NCBI GenBank assembly: GCA_949752735.1 | Contig: OX457052.1 | Location: forward strand, 15,086,668-15,150,667 | Reading direction: 5' to 3' | DNA from: Lumbricus terrestris | Taxonomy: Eukaryota > Annelida > Clitellata > Crassiclitellata > Lumbricidae | Length of the DNA: 64,000 bases | Shown: positions 54,009 to 64,000 of the stretch, piece after piece | How positions within the stretch are numbered: the first letter of the stretch is position 1 | How the letters are laid out: each line of letters starts with the position of its first letter | Program-made: the position numbers and the translations under genes | Notes under the pieces: model-generated | Seen by the model: the letters and a program-made list of their open reading frames with translations, nothing else | What the model was told of the DNA's origin: nothing | The model's database searches: none

Positions 54009-57000
54009 GTAAATTAACTGTTTTGCATCAAACAAGATGGTTTAAGTAATTTTTGCGTAGATAACAAAATTAGGACGTTTTTGCGTAAAAAATTGAAACG
54101 TGGTTACAAATATCCCGTTGGCGGCATTTCTAATGTCACGCCGTGCTGTTATAAGTCATAAATAGAAAATGTCGGCAAGGCTTGATAATTCAAGGCTTTT
54201 GTGTAAGGCTTGATAATGGAATGAGACAGTTTCAGATGTTCATATGTGCACTTGTATGAACATTGTATGCTGCAGATGCGATTGTGGTGTTTTAGAGGAA
54301 CAGCAATCCGAAGCAGTTTCATGTTTCAGTCAGTTTCACCTATCGTGGAAGAATGTAAACTTCCTGTGCCGAATTAGGGACCGTAGGGAAACCTCAAAAC
54401 CCAGGCTCTGATATTGCATAAATTCTAATAGTCTCTGATAGTAAATATAAAATTCGAAGCTAAGGCCGCAGCGCTCTATTTTAGCGATTTCTTGGGCGGT
54501 CATACTGTTTTCATATACGGGCACGCAGTCTTCGGGATTACCTGAATTTCCACCTGAAAGTTATTTTCTGAGTGAAAAAATTTGGGGAGGGAAAATTTGA
54601 CTTTTCAAGATATTTTCATGTGTAATTACTGGGAAATTAGCCTACTTGTCAATGTTTTGATTGGGCTAGCGCTTTGTAGCTTAATTGTTTTAAATTTATA
54701 GAGTTTTAGGTATTCAGGCAGACGCTGGAATAAAGAGCCTATCTGGGTGTGGCCCAAATCTCTGAATTTTTTTCACAGAACAATGATTTTTAGACACTAG
54801 GCTGTGTTATAAGTGGAATAGTTTTTGGAGGTTCTATTGACTTTTCAGGAAATCAGGTTTTTGTGTATTTTTCATTGTTATCAGGGTTTGGTTTTGGGGA
54901 TTCGAGTTGACCCCATTTATCCTAATACAAGCATAGTGAATCTCCACATACTGAATTGCTGAACAGTTGTCACCGTCAGATCCCCTGAAACTGTTTTGCA
55001 AGAGAAACCAACACTGGTGTGCACACTCTAAACTTTCAGCGATTGAGGTCCGCACTAGTTTTCGACTTATCAGACGCTATAGAAAACTGCTTTCGGCTTA
55101 TTTGCATTCTATTCTCTTTCAAAGGTAAATGTAGATTTGGCAGTTCATAGTTTGTGGCATGTTAAATGAGGGAAGTGTTGCTCTGTCCATCTTAGTGATG
55201 ACAATGATGACATTATATTGTTTCTTTTGTTAACAGATTTTTGATGAAACTAAGTCATGAGACTGTGACCATTGAACTGAAAAATGGAACACAAGTTCAT
55301 GGAACAATAACTGGTAAGTTATGCTACTCAGTGTCCGAATTATTTACAGAATCATTTGGAAATGTTTCTGGTCATGCCGAATTTTATGAAATTTTTCGAT
55401 GAAGTACAGATTTTTAATCATGAGGATGATCTATGCAGCTTTCAGGTTATGCAAGCTAGAAAACATGACATGTCTGCTTCCGCAATGTGGCTGCTTGACA
55501 GATTGCTAACTAGAAAGCATCAAAGATGTAATATCAAGCACTTGGTGTGGGTTTGAGTCCCTGTAAAAATTTGTGAAATTGACAGTTCGTATTTTGTGTA
55601 GCTGTGTTAAGAGCTTTGTCTGGAGAGGTTGATATTGTAATATTTATTTGCTGTTGGTGTGTTAGTGTTATGGCATGATTGTTTGTATGCGCACTTGTTA
55701 TAGCGCCTCTTCCAACCCTCAACCGCTTCTCAGAGGCGCTCCCGACTACAGCGTGGACACTGCATCAGAGTTTCACGCCGAAGCGCTGAGCAATTGCGAG
55801 TGAAGGACTTGCCCAAGGTTCCTACGCGGCACTTAAGGTGGATTTGAACCTAGAACCTTCTGGCTTCAAGGCAACAACGCCACCACTACACCACCGCGCC
55901 TGTCACCATGCGCACGTCTTTTGATTCGTTGAATATCTGTCTTATCACCAACATTGTCAGTTATTTATTTAAAATGTTCTGTTTTAGGTGTCGATGTGAG
56001 CATGAACACTCATCTGAAGTCGGTTAAAATGACGGTTAAGAACAAAGACCCGGTGCAGTTGGAGACGCTGAGTATCCGTGGCAACAACCTGCGCTATTTC
56101 ATCCTGCCTGACACCCTACCTCTCGACACACTTCTTATTGATGATGCACCCAAAGCACGCGGACGAGGAGGAAGAGGAGGTTTGCTTCGTTTCTCTTTAA
56201 TGCCAATGCATTGGGGGCGCGGTGGTGTAGTGGTGGCATTGTTGCCTTGAAGCCGGAAGGTTCTGGGTTCAAATCCACCTCAAGTTGCCGTGTATGGGAC
56301 CTTCGGCAAGTCCTTCACTCGCAGTTGCTCAGCGCTTTGGCGTGAAACTCCGGAGCAGTGTGTCCGCTCTGCAGTCGGGAGCGCCTCTGAGTAGGGTGCT
56401 TGAAGGGGCGCTTATAACAAGTGCACATGTATCAAACATTAAATTATCTGTCAAAATTGGCTTGTTGTAGAAATTTGGCCGATGTTCACTATAATAATAA
56501 TAATAATAATAGCGACAATTTATATGGTGCTGTAACACTGCCAAGTCTGCCATGCCGTTATATGGGTTCCTTACAGAGCAGCGAACAGGCGGGATAAGCC
56601 TCGGATACCTATTGTGTTTTTAGCATGGATTTAAAAGATCCACTGAGCCGGCCGATCGAATAACGGGAGGAAGTACGACTGTTTACTTGAAAATGCTATG
56701 AAATCGTTTTTCTTAAAATAAATGTTTGTATCTACGACACATTGCTTATAGAGTGTCTATTGCTTGGCGCTGCATTTTGTCTCAGGCTCCATCCTACCTA
56801 TGTGAGCTTTTACTCCAGTCTCGGTTTCTCTGGGCTGTCGTTTGCTACGGTCAGCTGCCCGCAGGGACTATCTTTTCCCTTTTTCTCTTACCGCTACTAT
56901 GCAGCGAAGAACATTTTTTCCGTAGTGGGTCCAGCTATCTGGAATGGCCTCCCTGCAGCTCTCTGTTCGCTTCGCCGTGACTCTGCTGGCTCTTTCTACC

Positions 57001-57364
57001 GACTTTTCAAGACCTTTCTTTTTGACCAGGCCTGGGTTGGGAGCGCTTCTGAGTAGCAATCTGGAATGGGTGCTGTATAAATTTATGTGATTGATTGATT
57101 GATTGATTGACATTTGAAAAAAAATCATATTTCCTGCTGTATACCATGGGATTCAAACAGATTTCTAGCTATGTAATGGTAGCACCACTTTCTGTGTTTT
57201 ACTTTGTTTGTACCTGCGTGATCAGTTATAAGTCGTTGCACGTTGATGTTTTATTTGTAGGTCCACGTGGAGGAAGAGGCGCTCGTGGAGGTCGCGGTCG
57301 TGGTGGCCCTCGCGGTGGCCCAAGAGGAGGACGGGGTCGAGGACGTGGGGGTCCTCGTTGGTAG
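53995..57364 (+). CDS. SNRPD1: SNRPD1, small nuclear ribonucleoprotein Sm-D1
   Basis: Four exons (53995-54008, 55237-55313, 55988-56179, 57261-57364) with consensus splice sites and matching phases encode about 128 residues. The Sm1 and Sm2 motifs are almost identical to human Sm-D1: [56 protein letters not shown]. Sm-D1 is one of seven proteins forming the ring on U1, U2, U4 and U5 snRNAs and works in pre-mRNA splicing. The tail is a run of RG and GPRGG repeats ending GGPRW, a likely site of symmetric arginine methylation for SMN-dependent assembly. Intron 3 splits the tail and holds a SINE and a LINE fragment; intron 2 holds a SINE. Intact and surely functional. Confidence 0.98.
54010..55236 (+). 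other. SNRPD1 intron 1, no recognised feature
   Basis: No repeat of the window's families and no convincing snoRNA boxes. It starts gtaaat and ends in a pyrimidine-rich tract and aacag. Confidence 0.6.
55237..55313 (+). CDS. SNRPD1: SNRPD1 exon 2
   Basis: Encodes [19 protein letters not shown] and VHGTIT after acceptor aacag; donor gtaagt. Sm1 motif. Confidence 0.98.
55683..55900 (-). mobile_element. tRNA-derived SINE, copy 5, in SNRPD1 intron 2
   Basis: Full-length member reversed, from GCACTTGTTATAGCGCC to GGCGCGGTGGTGTAG. Confidence 0.88.
55988..56179 (+). CDS. SNRPD1: SNRPD1 exon 3
   Basis: Encodes the rest of the Sm fold and the start of the RG tail (ARGRGGRGG). Acceptor tttag, donor gtttgc, phase 1. 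Confidence 0.97.
56213..56435 (+). mobile_element. tRNA-derived SINE, copy 6, in SNRPD1 intron 3
   Basis: Forward member with intact box A-like GCGGTGGTGTAGTGG and GGTTCAAATCC. It starts 34 bases after the exon 3 donor. Confidence 0.88.
56488..56650 (-). mobile_element. (AAT)n-tailed retroelement 3' end
   Basis: (AAT)n then GCGACAATTTATATGGTGCTG, the recurring terminus also seen at 840, 1440 and 6170. Confidence 0.55.
56735..57110 (+). mobile_element. CR1/L2-like LINE 3' fragment in SNRPD1 intron 3
   Basis: Encodes, with frame breaks, [12 protein letters not shown] and [19 protein letters not shown], ending GSASE and the family tail with (TGAT)n. 5'-truncated copy of the family at 29690-30588. 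Confidence 0.87.
57261..57364 (+). CDS. SNRPD1: SNRPD1 exon 4 (RG tail, stop)
   Basis: Encodes [19 protein letters not shown] and further repeats ending GGPRW, then TAG. Acceptor tgtag. Confidence 0.97.
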
Positions 57365-57526
57365 ATCATGCGGAGGCAACTGTGAAGGATGATGAACTGT
57401 AGTTCAAGAGTTTCTTGTTCTGTTCGTTGACTGATAAGGTTCTAGATTCATGCAGTCCGTGATGCTAGGATGTTTGCAGTTCGTGATTTTTTTAATGAAC
57501 AGATCTCGGACCAAATGGGACAAATC

Positions 57527-57532
57527 ATTAAA
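57527..57532 (+). promoter_or_regulatory. SNRPD1 polyadenylation signal (ATTAAA)
   Basis: ATTAAA 163 bases after the stop, followed about 20 bases later by a GT-rich stretch (GATGTGTGCTGTTTTC). Confidence 0.6.
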
Positions 57533-57539
57533 GAAATTC

Positions 57540-59060
57540 TGTTTTTAAATGAGATGTGTGCTGTTTTCTAATGTTAGAATAGTTTTTCATATATGACTGA
57601 AATATTTCAAAGCTTTGTTGCAAATAAGATAACAGCTTTGAAACTGAACGTTTTAACTTAGCTGTTAGCAGTTTCTTGATGGTCAGAAATATTTGCTATA
57701 CTAAGTTTGATACAAGCATATTTTCTTAGTTTAGGTCTGCTCTGTCATACATTTTCTAAAGGCAGTATTTTCCAGCAAGTGGCAGAAAAGGGTGCAGAAC
57801 ATGTCCCAGCAATATGCGGGTATGGAAGGAGTTTGGTGAGCCTGTCACCATCTTTATTGGAACATTTCTTGGCATATTGTGAAGTTGGGCTTAAAAATCT
57901 TAATTTTTTATATTCGTTTTCAGTCACAAGCATCAAATGAAGCTTGGTGACAAATTTTTCCTCTGTCTTAATGACATCGCAGGCTCTTTGACACCCTGGT
58001 TTAAAAAATTCCGTAGACCTTTTCAACCATGTTCAGACTAGTCACCTTATGTTAAAGTCTGTTTTGAAGATATAAAAATATAGGACCTCAGCATTTTGAC
58101 AACTAATTTACACTATATGATGTTAGAAAGATTTATTTGTGGTAACAGTAGGTAAGGACTAAGTGAGCCAAAACGTAGTTAATTCTGGAGCAGCATGCTT
58201 TCATTTATTTTTATTGATCAGGATGAATTCTTGAAAGTCATTGAAGCTTTTAAGTTTATTGATTTGAAATGAATGAAGAAGAGCATGTTGCTGTGTGGTT
58301 GGTTTGCTTCTGATGTTCAAATATGGTTCTGTTCCTTCTCTTCATGGGCACCTTTGCATAGGGGCAGGAGGTGCACTTGCCCCCTTGAAAATTGACACCT
58401 ATGTTTTAACGGTAACTTTTTGTTTTTAAAGCAATGATGCCAACAATACGCAGAGTGGAACTGAGAAATTTGCATTTGAAACTTCTACGAAAACAGCATG
58501 TTCTTAATTTCCGGCTTTTCAGGCTCTTGCTAAAATATTTAACCCTGACCATCGTGTTTTTCTCGTGCTGCAAAAAATCTGTCTCTGTTCCGTTGTTTTT
58601 CCAATGCTGACCAACATCTAATTGCTTCATTATGCTTTCCATCACTATGCTGTTTCTTTAAAAGTCCTGTACATACGGATGAGGTTTGCTTCCAATTCAT
58701 ATAAATAAGATTTGAAGAAATCATAAATTCTCCAGAATGATCTGGCCAGAGTCCGACAAACATCCGAATTATCAATGTTCACTGACAAAGATTCTCTGGC
58801 TCATGTACATGCAATGTGTGACTTAATATCCATCTAGCAAGAATCCAGTCCAAAATACTTGCATGGTATGTTATTTACAGACTGCAGTATATAAATCGGT
58901 TAAGTTGAGGGTACTTGAATAAACTTTTCGTCTTATAATCGAATTTCAAATTAATCGTATAGAAGCAGCAAAGGCAGCTTATTTTCCATCCAGAAATTTG
59001 TTTGGACTGCAGATGATGCGCAGCATGCTTTTGTAGTCTACATCTGTATTGTATTGTGGG
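57540..59060. other. Intergenic, no recognised feature
   Basis: AT-rich; small open frames on both strands, none with recognisable similarity or splice context that I can support. Confidence 0.5.
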
Positions 59061-59419
59061 TATATATAAATTGAAAGCACCTTTCATAGTGCGCAATTGC
59101 ACGCCAGTCGGAGGCGCTCCAAGTGCAAAAGATGCAGAGACAAGTATAAGTTTTGAAACAGGTGTGCTTTGAGTACAAGTTTATAATGAAGAACGTTTAG
59201 CATACAGTAAGCAGTGAAGTCTGAGACTGCGACTCAGTTTTTGCATTGTCTGCTCTTTGAATAGAACTCTTGACTGAATTGCCATTGTTCTCATCAATTG
59301 TCTGTCAACTTGAGCGTTTACGGAGCATTCATAAAGGACGCCTGCAATGAGGGATCGAGGGAGAGTTCATCCAAATGCGAACAAGGAGGGATTGGGGTCA
59401 TGACCAGTTTGGACGTCCA

Positions 59420-59574
59420 CACATAGATTTTTCATCCACCAAAATTTCTGATGACCTTTTATAGTCATTCATGGATATATTTCGGTTTTTACATGTCTAC
59501 AAAAACTGGATGGCCTTTTTAGGGGGCTTAGCCTTTTATAGGGGTGGGCTTAGCCCCCCCCTAGCGCCGCCACT
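59420..59574. mobile_element. Partial MITE, right end CTAGCGCCGCCACTG
   Basis: Shares AAATTTCTGATGACCTTTTATAGTCA-like interior (key motif GATGACCTTTT) and the terminal CGCCGCCACTG with the sister MITEs. The left end is not recognisable. Confidence 0.6.
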
Positions 59575-59960
59575 GGAGGCGCTCCCAGCCCAGCAACGGC
59601 TAAAGAAAAACGACGAGTGATTTACGAAGCAGAGTGATTGGTCAGAGGTAAGTCTAATATACGCAGCTCCGACGGAAAGTCATTCCAGATGGTTGGACCC
59701 GCAACCGAGGTGTTGCCAAGCAGCCAAGTGAGCGCGTGGAACTATTGAGCCCCTTCCCCCACCCCCAATTAACAGCGAAGAGTACGACGCGTTGCAATGT
59801 CCGAAGCAGGAGGACGGCAGGGCTGGGGCAGGTGAGATGGAGCGCAATCAAGGAGCGCAATCAAGGAGGATGCAGGGTAAAAGCAGATCGAGCAGCGATT
59901 CGATATGAAATCCGATGGATCATCCGAAACCACGCTGCCTATAATAGTAGCCAAATGCAG
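59575..59960 (-). mobile_element. Diverged CR1/L2-like LINE 3' fragment
   Basis: GGAGGCGCTCCCAGCCCAG and GTCATTCCAGATGGTTGGACC parallel the tail and C-terminal region of the LINE family in reverse. Many changes. Confidence 0.5.
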
Positions 59961-59984
59961 TGCTTAAAGTGTGGATAAATAAGT

Positions 59985-60125
59985 GCCCTACCTTTCCAAA
60001 ATAAGTGCCTGTGCTCCTCTTACTTTTCCAGGCTGTGCTGGCTAACAAGTGGCAGGACGCATTCAGATTTTAAAATAAGTGCATGGACGCCGTCCATGAC
60101 CGTCCAGCCACACTTTAAAGCCGTG
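59985..60125. repeat. Dispersed repeat (GACGCCGTCCATGACCGTCCA)
   Basis: Also at 40795-40905; related fragments, reversed, at about 25615-25730 and 50219-50320. The name motif shown is 21 bases at most in the two direct copies; the core GCCGTCCATGACCGTCC is exact in both. Class unknown. Confidence 0.6.
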
Positions 60126-60366
60126 GCCATATATGTTAGCTTAGCTTAACGAAATGTTAATTAGCTCATTGAAGTAACGAACATTGCTATGAGTGTCACA
60201 TGAATTGTAACGAAGTAAAAGTACTGAAACGTGAGTAAAATTTTACTTCGTTGAAAGTAAAAGTATTTCGGTTTTCTGATACTTCGTTACATGTAAAAGT
60301 ATCCAAACTTTTACTTAAGAACAGTAACGCGTTGTATAGGCTACTTTTACTTCGTTGCTGTATAAT

Positions 60367-60590
60367 GGGGCGCGGTGGTGTAGTGCGTGGTGGCGTCGTT
60401 GCCTTGAAACCGGAAGGTTCGAATCCACCTCACGTCGCCGCGTAGGCTATAGGGACCTTGGGCAAGTCCTTCACTCGCAATTGCTCAGCGCTTCGGCGTG
60501 AAACTCCGCTGCAGTGTCCGCTCTGCAGTCGGGAGCGCCTCTGAGTAGAGAGAGCTTGAAGGAGCGCTATAACAAGTGCACATACAAACA
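60367..60590 (+). mobile_element. tRNA-derived SINE, copy 7
   Basis: Forward full-length member, GGGGCGCGGTGGTGTAGTG head and GGGAGCGCCTCTGAGTAG...ACAAGTGCACATAC tail. Confidence 0.88.
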
Positions 60591-61179
60591 TACAAACACT
60601 GTGTGCGTGTGCATGCTATTGCCACGCTTTTATACTTCACCCCGTTCGTACAAGCACGAGCGAAACCGTCTGGCATTTCTGTAGGATGACAAATGGCCAC
60701 CTCTTGTGCGTATGATGCGTGTAATCTGCCGGTCCAGTCAAGCAAGTCTCTTGTTTACCGTATTAAGACACATCAAATTCATTGTATCTGACAGCATGAC
60801 CATTCTTTCCAGCTGGACAATTAGACAAAGAGATGTTTCCCTTCACGCATATTGGGACAAAATCGAGCGAAACAATTCGGCCAAATCGCACGAACTAACC
60901 GTCGCAACTAATAATGCTTTTCTATCTACACAATGCTTCTAACTAAGCCTAGGGCCTACAATTCTTTCTAAAACGCATGTGCAAACGCGAGCATTGACCC
61001 GAAACCGGTGTCTCGGGATATTAGGCTATATTCCCTGGCCTCTTAAGGCTATCCGGGGATGATAGATCTACCGGGTATAGAGTATCCGGGGATTGGGGGG
61101 GTGATCCATCCTATCTCAATTTTTGAAATGCGTATAATTGAAAAATTTGTGCAGTAGGCCTAATCAAAATTTAAAGTGT

Positions 61180-61440
61180 CTCTAATTATTGTTTGAAGTG
61201 TCCTATAAGTAGGTTGATGTTCACAGTAAGGCAACTGGAATTTTGTCGGTGATTCTGAATGTTCTTAAGTGTTCTAAATGTTCTTAGCGTTCTAAAAGCA
61301 AACAAAATTAATAGAAATAAACATACATGTTACAGTGTCATTGTTCAAAACAAAGTAAATACAAGTTAGGCCTAATTTGCGAAAATAAACACACGCGGAA
61401 GTGGCTTTTTCAACGTCTCTTCATCTGGGGGAGATACGAT
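61180..61440 (-). repeat. Dispersed repeat, reverse copy of 21718-21990
   Basis: Shares GTGTCATTGTTCAAAACAAAG and GAAGTGGCTTTTTCAACGTC with the other copy in inverse orientation. Confidence 0.6.
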
Positions 61441-62290
61441 TATTAGGGGCAAACTTATTTCGTGACACCGGCTCGGTGGAGCAATAGTTATAGGCATATA
61501 GGCCCTAGGTCTATAGGTCTATAGATAGCCTAATAATTGTTGCTGACACAATCGACTTGGAATGGACTTCCGTTGGGGATGCGCTTTGCAAGTTTCCGAA
61601 ATTTAATTTATATTGCCGTGGCTTAATAATTAATTGGTTTGGAGAGCCTCTGAGTGGATATTTTGAGCTATGCACTTTTAAATGAATGAGTAGGCCCAGC
61701 AATTTGAGACAAGCGATCTTGCTTTATATTACCACCATGGACTACGTACTCTTACGGACAACCCTTTTGACTCAGCGCTCGTGAATAAGCTAGTGCCCGG
61801 CGTTTAATTGGCTTTCGAGTAGTGCTTTAGAAATTTGGAGCTTACGATATGATTACGATGACGGTGCCTATATGTAAATATGATCATGCATGTAAGTATG
61901 CATCATTTTATATGTTTATGCGCAAACTGCCTGTGTATTATAATATGCCATGCCTGTCTTTTGTCCAATTTCTCCTCGTCTGCACGCAAAAATATGTTGG
62001 TCTATCTCGATTCCGTCTCATTATTATCAGCATTCGAACCTATTTGTCTAATTTACTCTCATGAGCAGCATGTCTGTCTCTCTGTCTGGCTGGCTCTCTC
62101 CTCACGACACCTTAATTGTCTCTGCCTGTCTCTATCTCTGTCACGTTCACCTTATATATAAAATGCGCATTATTATAGTATAGTTTTGTTTCAATGTCAT
62201 CTCTATGTTGCAATATACACCCAGTTTTTGGATTGGTCTTGATTATACACGATACATATCCTACACATCTTCTTATTTTCTGCATGGCGG
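61441..62290. other. No recognised feature
   Basis: AT-rich sequence with TCTGTCTGGCT-type simple tracts near 62070; no gene supported. Confidence 0.45.
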
Positions 62291-62300
62291 TATGCATATA

Positions 62301-62671
62301 CAGGGGCGGATCCAAGGGCCAATCCGGCCATGCCCCCATCAGAAATGTGCATAGGACGTGCATGGCTCCCTCGGGTTTCAACAAGCTTTCGATCAATTAA
62401 CGCAGCGGGAAAAGTATCATACGACTAATAACTAATTAACTGGCATTGGCTTGGGGAAAATGGTACACGTTGAAGAGATTTCGTCGATTAAACGAAAAGG
62501 TAGTCAGCCATTTCGGCACGGAAATTCGGTAATATTTTCAAGACATTTTGACGAGATGACTAAAAACAGGTCTTCAGATTTTTGGCGAAAGATCAAAGAA
62601 ACTTTCCCCGACCCAAGCCTTGAAGGTAAACATTTTTGGCCCCCCTTCGAAAATGTCTGTATCCGCCCCTG
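62301..62671. mobile_element. DNA element with CAGGGGCGGATCC ends
   Basis: Left end CAGGGGCGGATCCAAGGG and right end TGTATCCGCCCCTG are inverted repeats. The flanks TGCATATA and TACATAGC do not form a clear duplication. Interior motif related to the 51362 element. Confidence 0.6.
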
Positions 62672-63065
62672 TACATAGCCTACATATATATAGCTCTGCT
62701 GTCTGCTTGTACATGTATTTAACTGTGTACGCCCTATCGTCTATCCAATGCACGCATGTTGTTCTAATTCTCTCGAGTCGTGGCACTGTCTACAACTCTC
62801 CTTCCATCAATCTTTTAGTCTCCTCATCTGATACATACACGTACACAGGTCTACTCTGTCACTGTCACCAGCCCTATATTAGAGGATCGTATTTGCATAT
62901 ACATATATATATAATGCATATATATAAATTATATATATATGTACAAATTATATATATATATTTCCAATTGAGTTTGTAATATTTCTCGTTCAAAACATAT
63001 ATACAATAAGTATATAATTGTATGTATATATATTGTGTCACACGCACACACACACACACACACAC

Positions 63066-63103
<38 letters not shown>

Positions 63104-63125
63104 CTATTATATTGTGTCATGCACT

Positions 63126-63172
<47 letters not shown>

Positions 63173-63643
63173 CGTCTTGATCGAGAAATATTACGAACTC
63201 AATTGGAAACACGTCATTATCGACCGGTGTAAGTCCTATAATACAAGCGAGTCGCTGAAAGGCGTTGGTGATAATTTGTTTCGCTGCATGAATGCTTATT
63301 GGTCAGTGGATTGTGCGTTACCGCCGAGAGAAAATAGCCACCGCCGGAGGCCACACACACACACACGCATGCACATACATACACACGCATTTGATGACTG
63401 TGGCGCCCTCTATGTCACATATCCATGCATTCAGTCGTTGGGCGTCGTCATCGTCGTTGGCATCGGCGCTTTTTATATATATAACTGTAAGAACGCGAAT
63501 TGGGCGGATTTACGCGCAGCCTTAGAAACGCCGTGCAGCGACGAATGACCTGAGTAACGTTGCCGCTGACAACGAGCATGATGGAGCGGCGTCTTCTGCT
63601 GTGACGGTCTTTCAGTATCGTTGATATTCGTTGCGTCTCCAAG

Positions 63644-63650
63644 TATATAA
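63644..63650 (+). promoter_or_regulatory. Candidate TATA box
   Basis: TATATAA followed by GCCC, about 25-30 bases before a GTGCAGAGTACAAG stretch that could hold a start site and about 70 bases before the ATG at 63717. Confidence 0.4.
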
Positions 63651-63716
63651 GCCCAATTGGCTGCTGTGCACTGTGTGCAGAGTACAAGTCGTTTTAAAAG
63701 CAGTTGTTCGGGAAGC

Positions 63717-63747
63717 ATGAAGCAACGTCTGGAGGTGTATTTGGGCG
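63717..63747 (+). CDS. Candidate first coding exon of a gene running off the window
   Basis: ATG followed by KQRLEVYLG codons ends at a consensus donor gtaaga (63748 on). With the TATA box upstream it forms a plausible promoter plus first exon. Ten codons are too few for homology, so this is a weak call. Confidence 0.3.
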
Positions 63748-63825
63748 GTAAGACGCAACATTCTGTATATGCAATCTTTGGACTAAAATAGTTACGGTAC
63801 TGAGAAGATACCTTAACTGTGATTG

Positions 63826-63905
63826 TAATCATACATTTATATAGCGCCACTTCCAGAAAACTCCTCAGAGGTGCTCCCGACCTGACACCAAACCACAATC
63901 AAAGA
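63826..63905 (-). mobile_element. CR1/L2-like LINE 3' tail fragment
   Basis: TTTATATAGCGCCACTTC...CAGAGGTGCTCCCGACCTG is the reverse of the family tail, preceded by GTAATC-type repeats. Confidence 0.65.
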
Positions 63906-63930
63906 GAATGGTTTTCAAACGCTAAGCTAT

Positions 63931-64000
63931 GTTTGTATGAGCACTTGTTTGTATGAGCACTTGTTTGTATGAGCACTTGTTTGTATGTGCACTTGTTATA
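63931..64000 (-). repeat. 16-bp tandem array at a SINE 3' terminus (cut by window end)
   Basis: Four units of TTTGTATGAGCACTTG, the last running into GTGCACTTGTTATA, the reversed SINE end seen at 8817 and 55683. A SINE copy 8 probably continues past the window. Confidence 0.75.

Noticed and set aside
55195..55236. Box C/D snoRNA in SNRPD1 intron 1 (GTGATGAC motif)
   Set aside because: No matching box D or terminal stem at a suitable distance.
55356..55556. 66-codon frame in SNRPD1 intron 2
   Set aside because: Between well-supported exons, with no similarity or splice support.

Overview
The window looks like an intron-rich, repeat-dense animal genome, most likely a marine invertebrate deuterostome (echinoderm or hemichordate-like). 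This placement is inference: it rests on close similarity of the encoded proteins to vertebrate ones, short exons with long introns, and a mix of CR1/L2-type LINEs, a tRNA-derived SINE with a LINE-like tail, hAT elements and a copia element. Almost no gene appears as a long open frame. Genes were found by reading short exons between matched splice sites and checking that intron phases agree.

Region 1 (1 to about 17.8 kb, minus strand) is one gene, an orthologue of UVRAG (Beclin-1/VPS34 complex subunit in autophagy and endosome maturation). The start codon is at 17759 and 16 exon positions run leftward with continuous phase. The C-terminal disordered tail runs off the window start. One exon exists as two near-identical 92-nt copies (2615-2706 and 2478-2569), 45 nt apart. 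Including both would create an immediate stop, so they are predicted to be mutually exclusive. The introns hold SINEs, LINE ends, minisatellites, MITEs and a perfect 59-bp palindrome.

Region 2 (about 18.1-52 kb) is a segmental duplication. Each unit carries a three-exon gene on the minus strand for a 179-residue N-myristoylatable EF-hand protein of the neuronal calcium sensor family: copy A at 20471-25042 and copy B at 42318-47786. Empty sites in one copy and filled sites in the other show hAT-like insertions made after the duplication. A truncated copia element lies in copy B's second intron. Between the units are a large compound insertion (26.5-32.2 kb) with a foldback-like minisatellite element and nested LINEs, tandem fragments of a non-LTR element with (TAA)n tails, a hAT element with a mariner-like element nested in it, and a decayed LINE.

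Region 3 (about 53.9-57.5 kb, plus strand) is a complete four-exon SNRPD1 gene (Sm-D1 core spliceosomal protein) with an ETS-like promoter site, an RG-rich tail and a polyadenylation signal. Its introns carry SINEs and a LINE fragment. The rest of the window is repeats and unassigned sequence. A TATA box followed by a short ATG exon with a consensus donor near 63.7 kb may be the start of another plus-strand gene.

The genes are unrelated in pathway: membrane trafficking and autophagy (UVRAG), calcium sensing (two NCS paralogues) and pre-mRNA splicing (SNRPD1). Nothing suggests an operon-like system.
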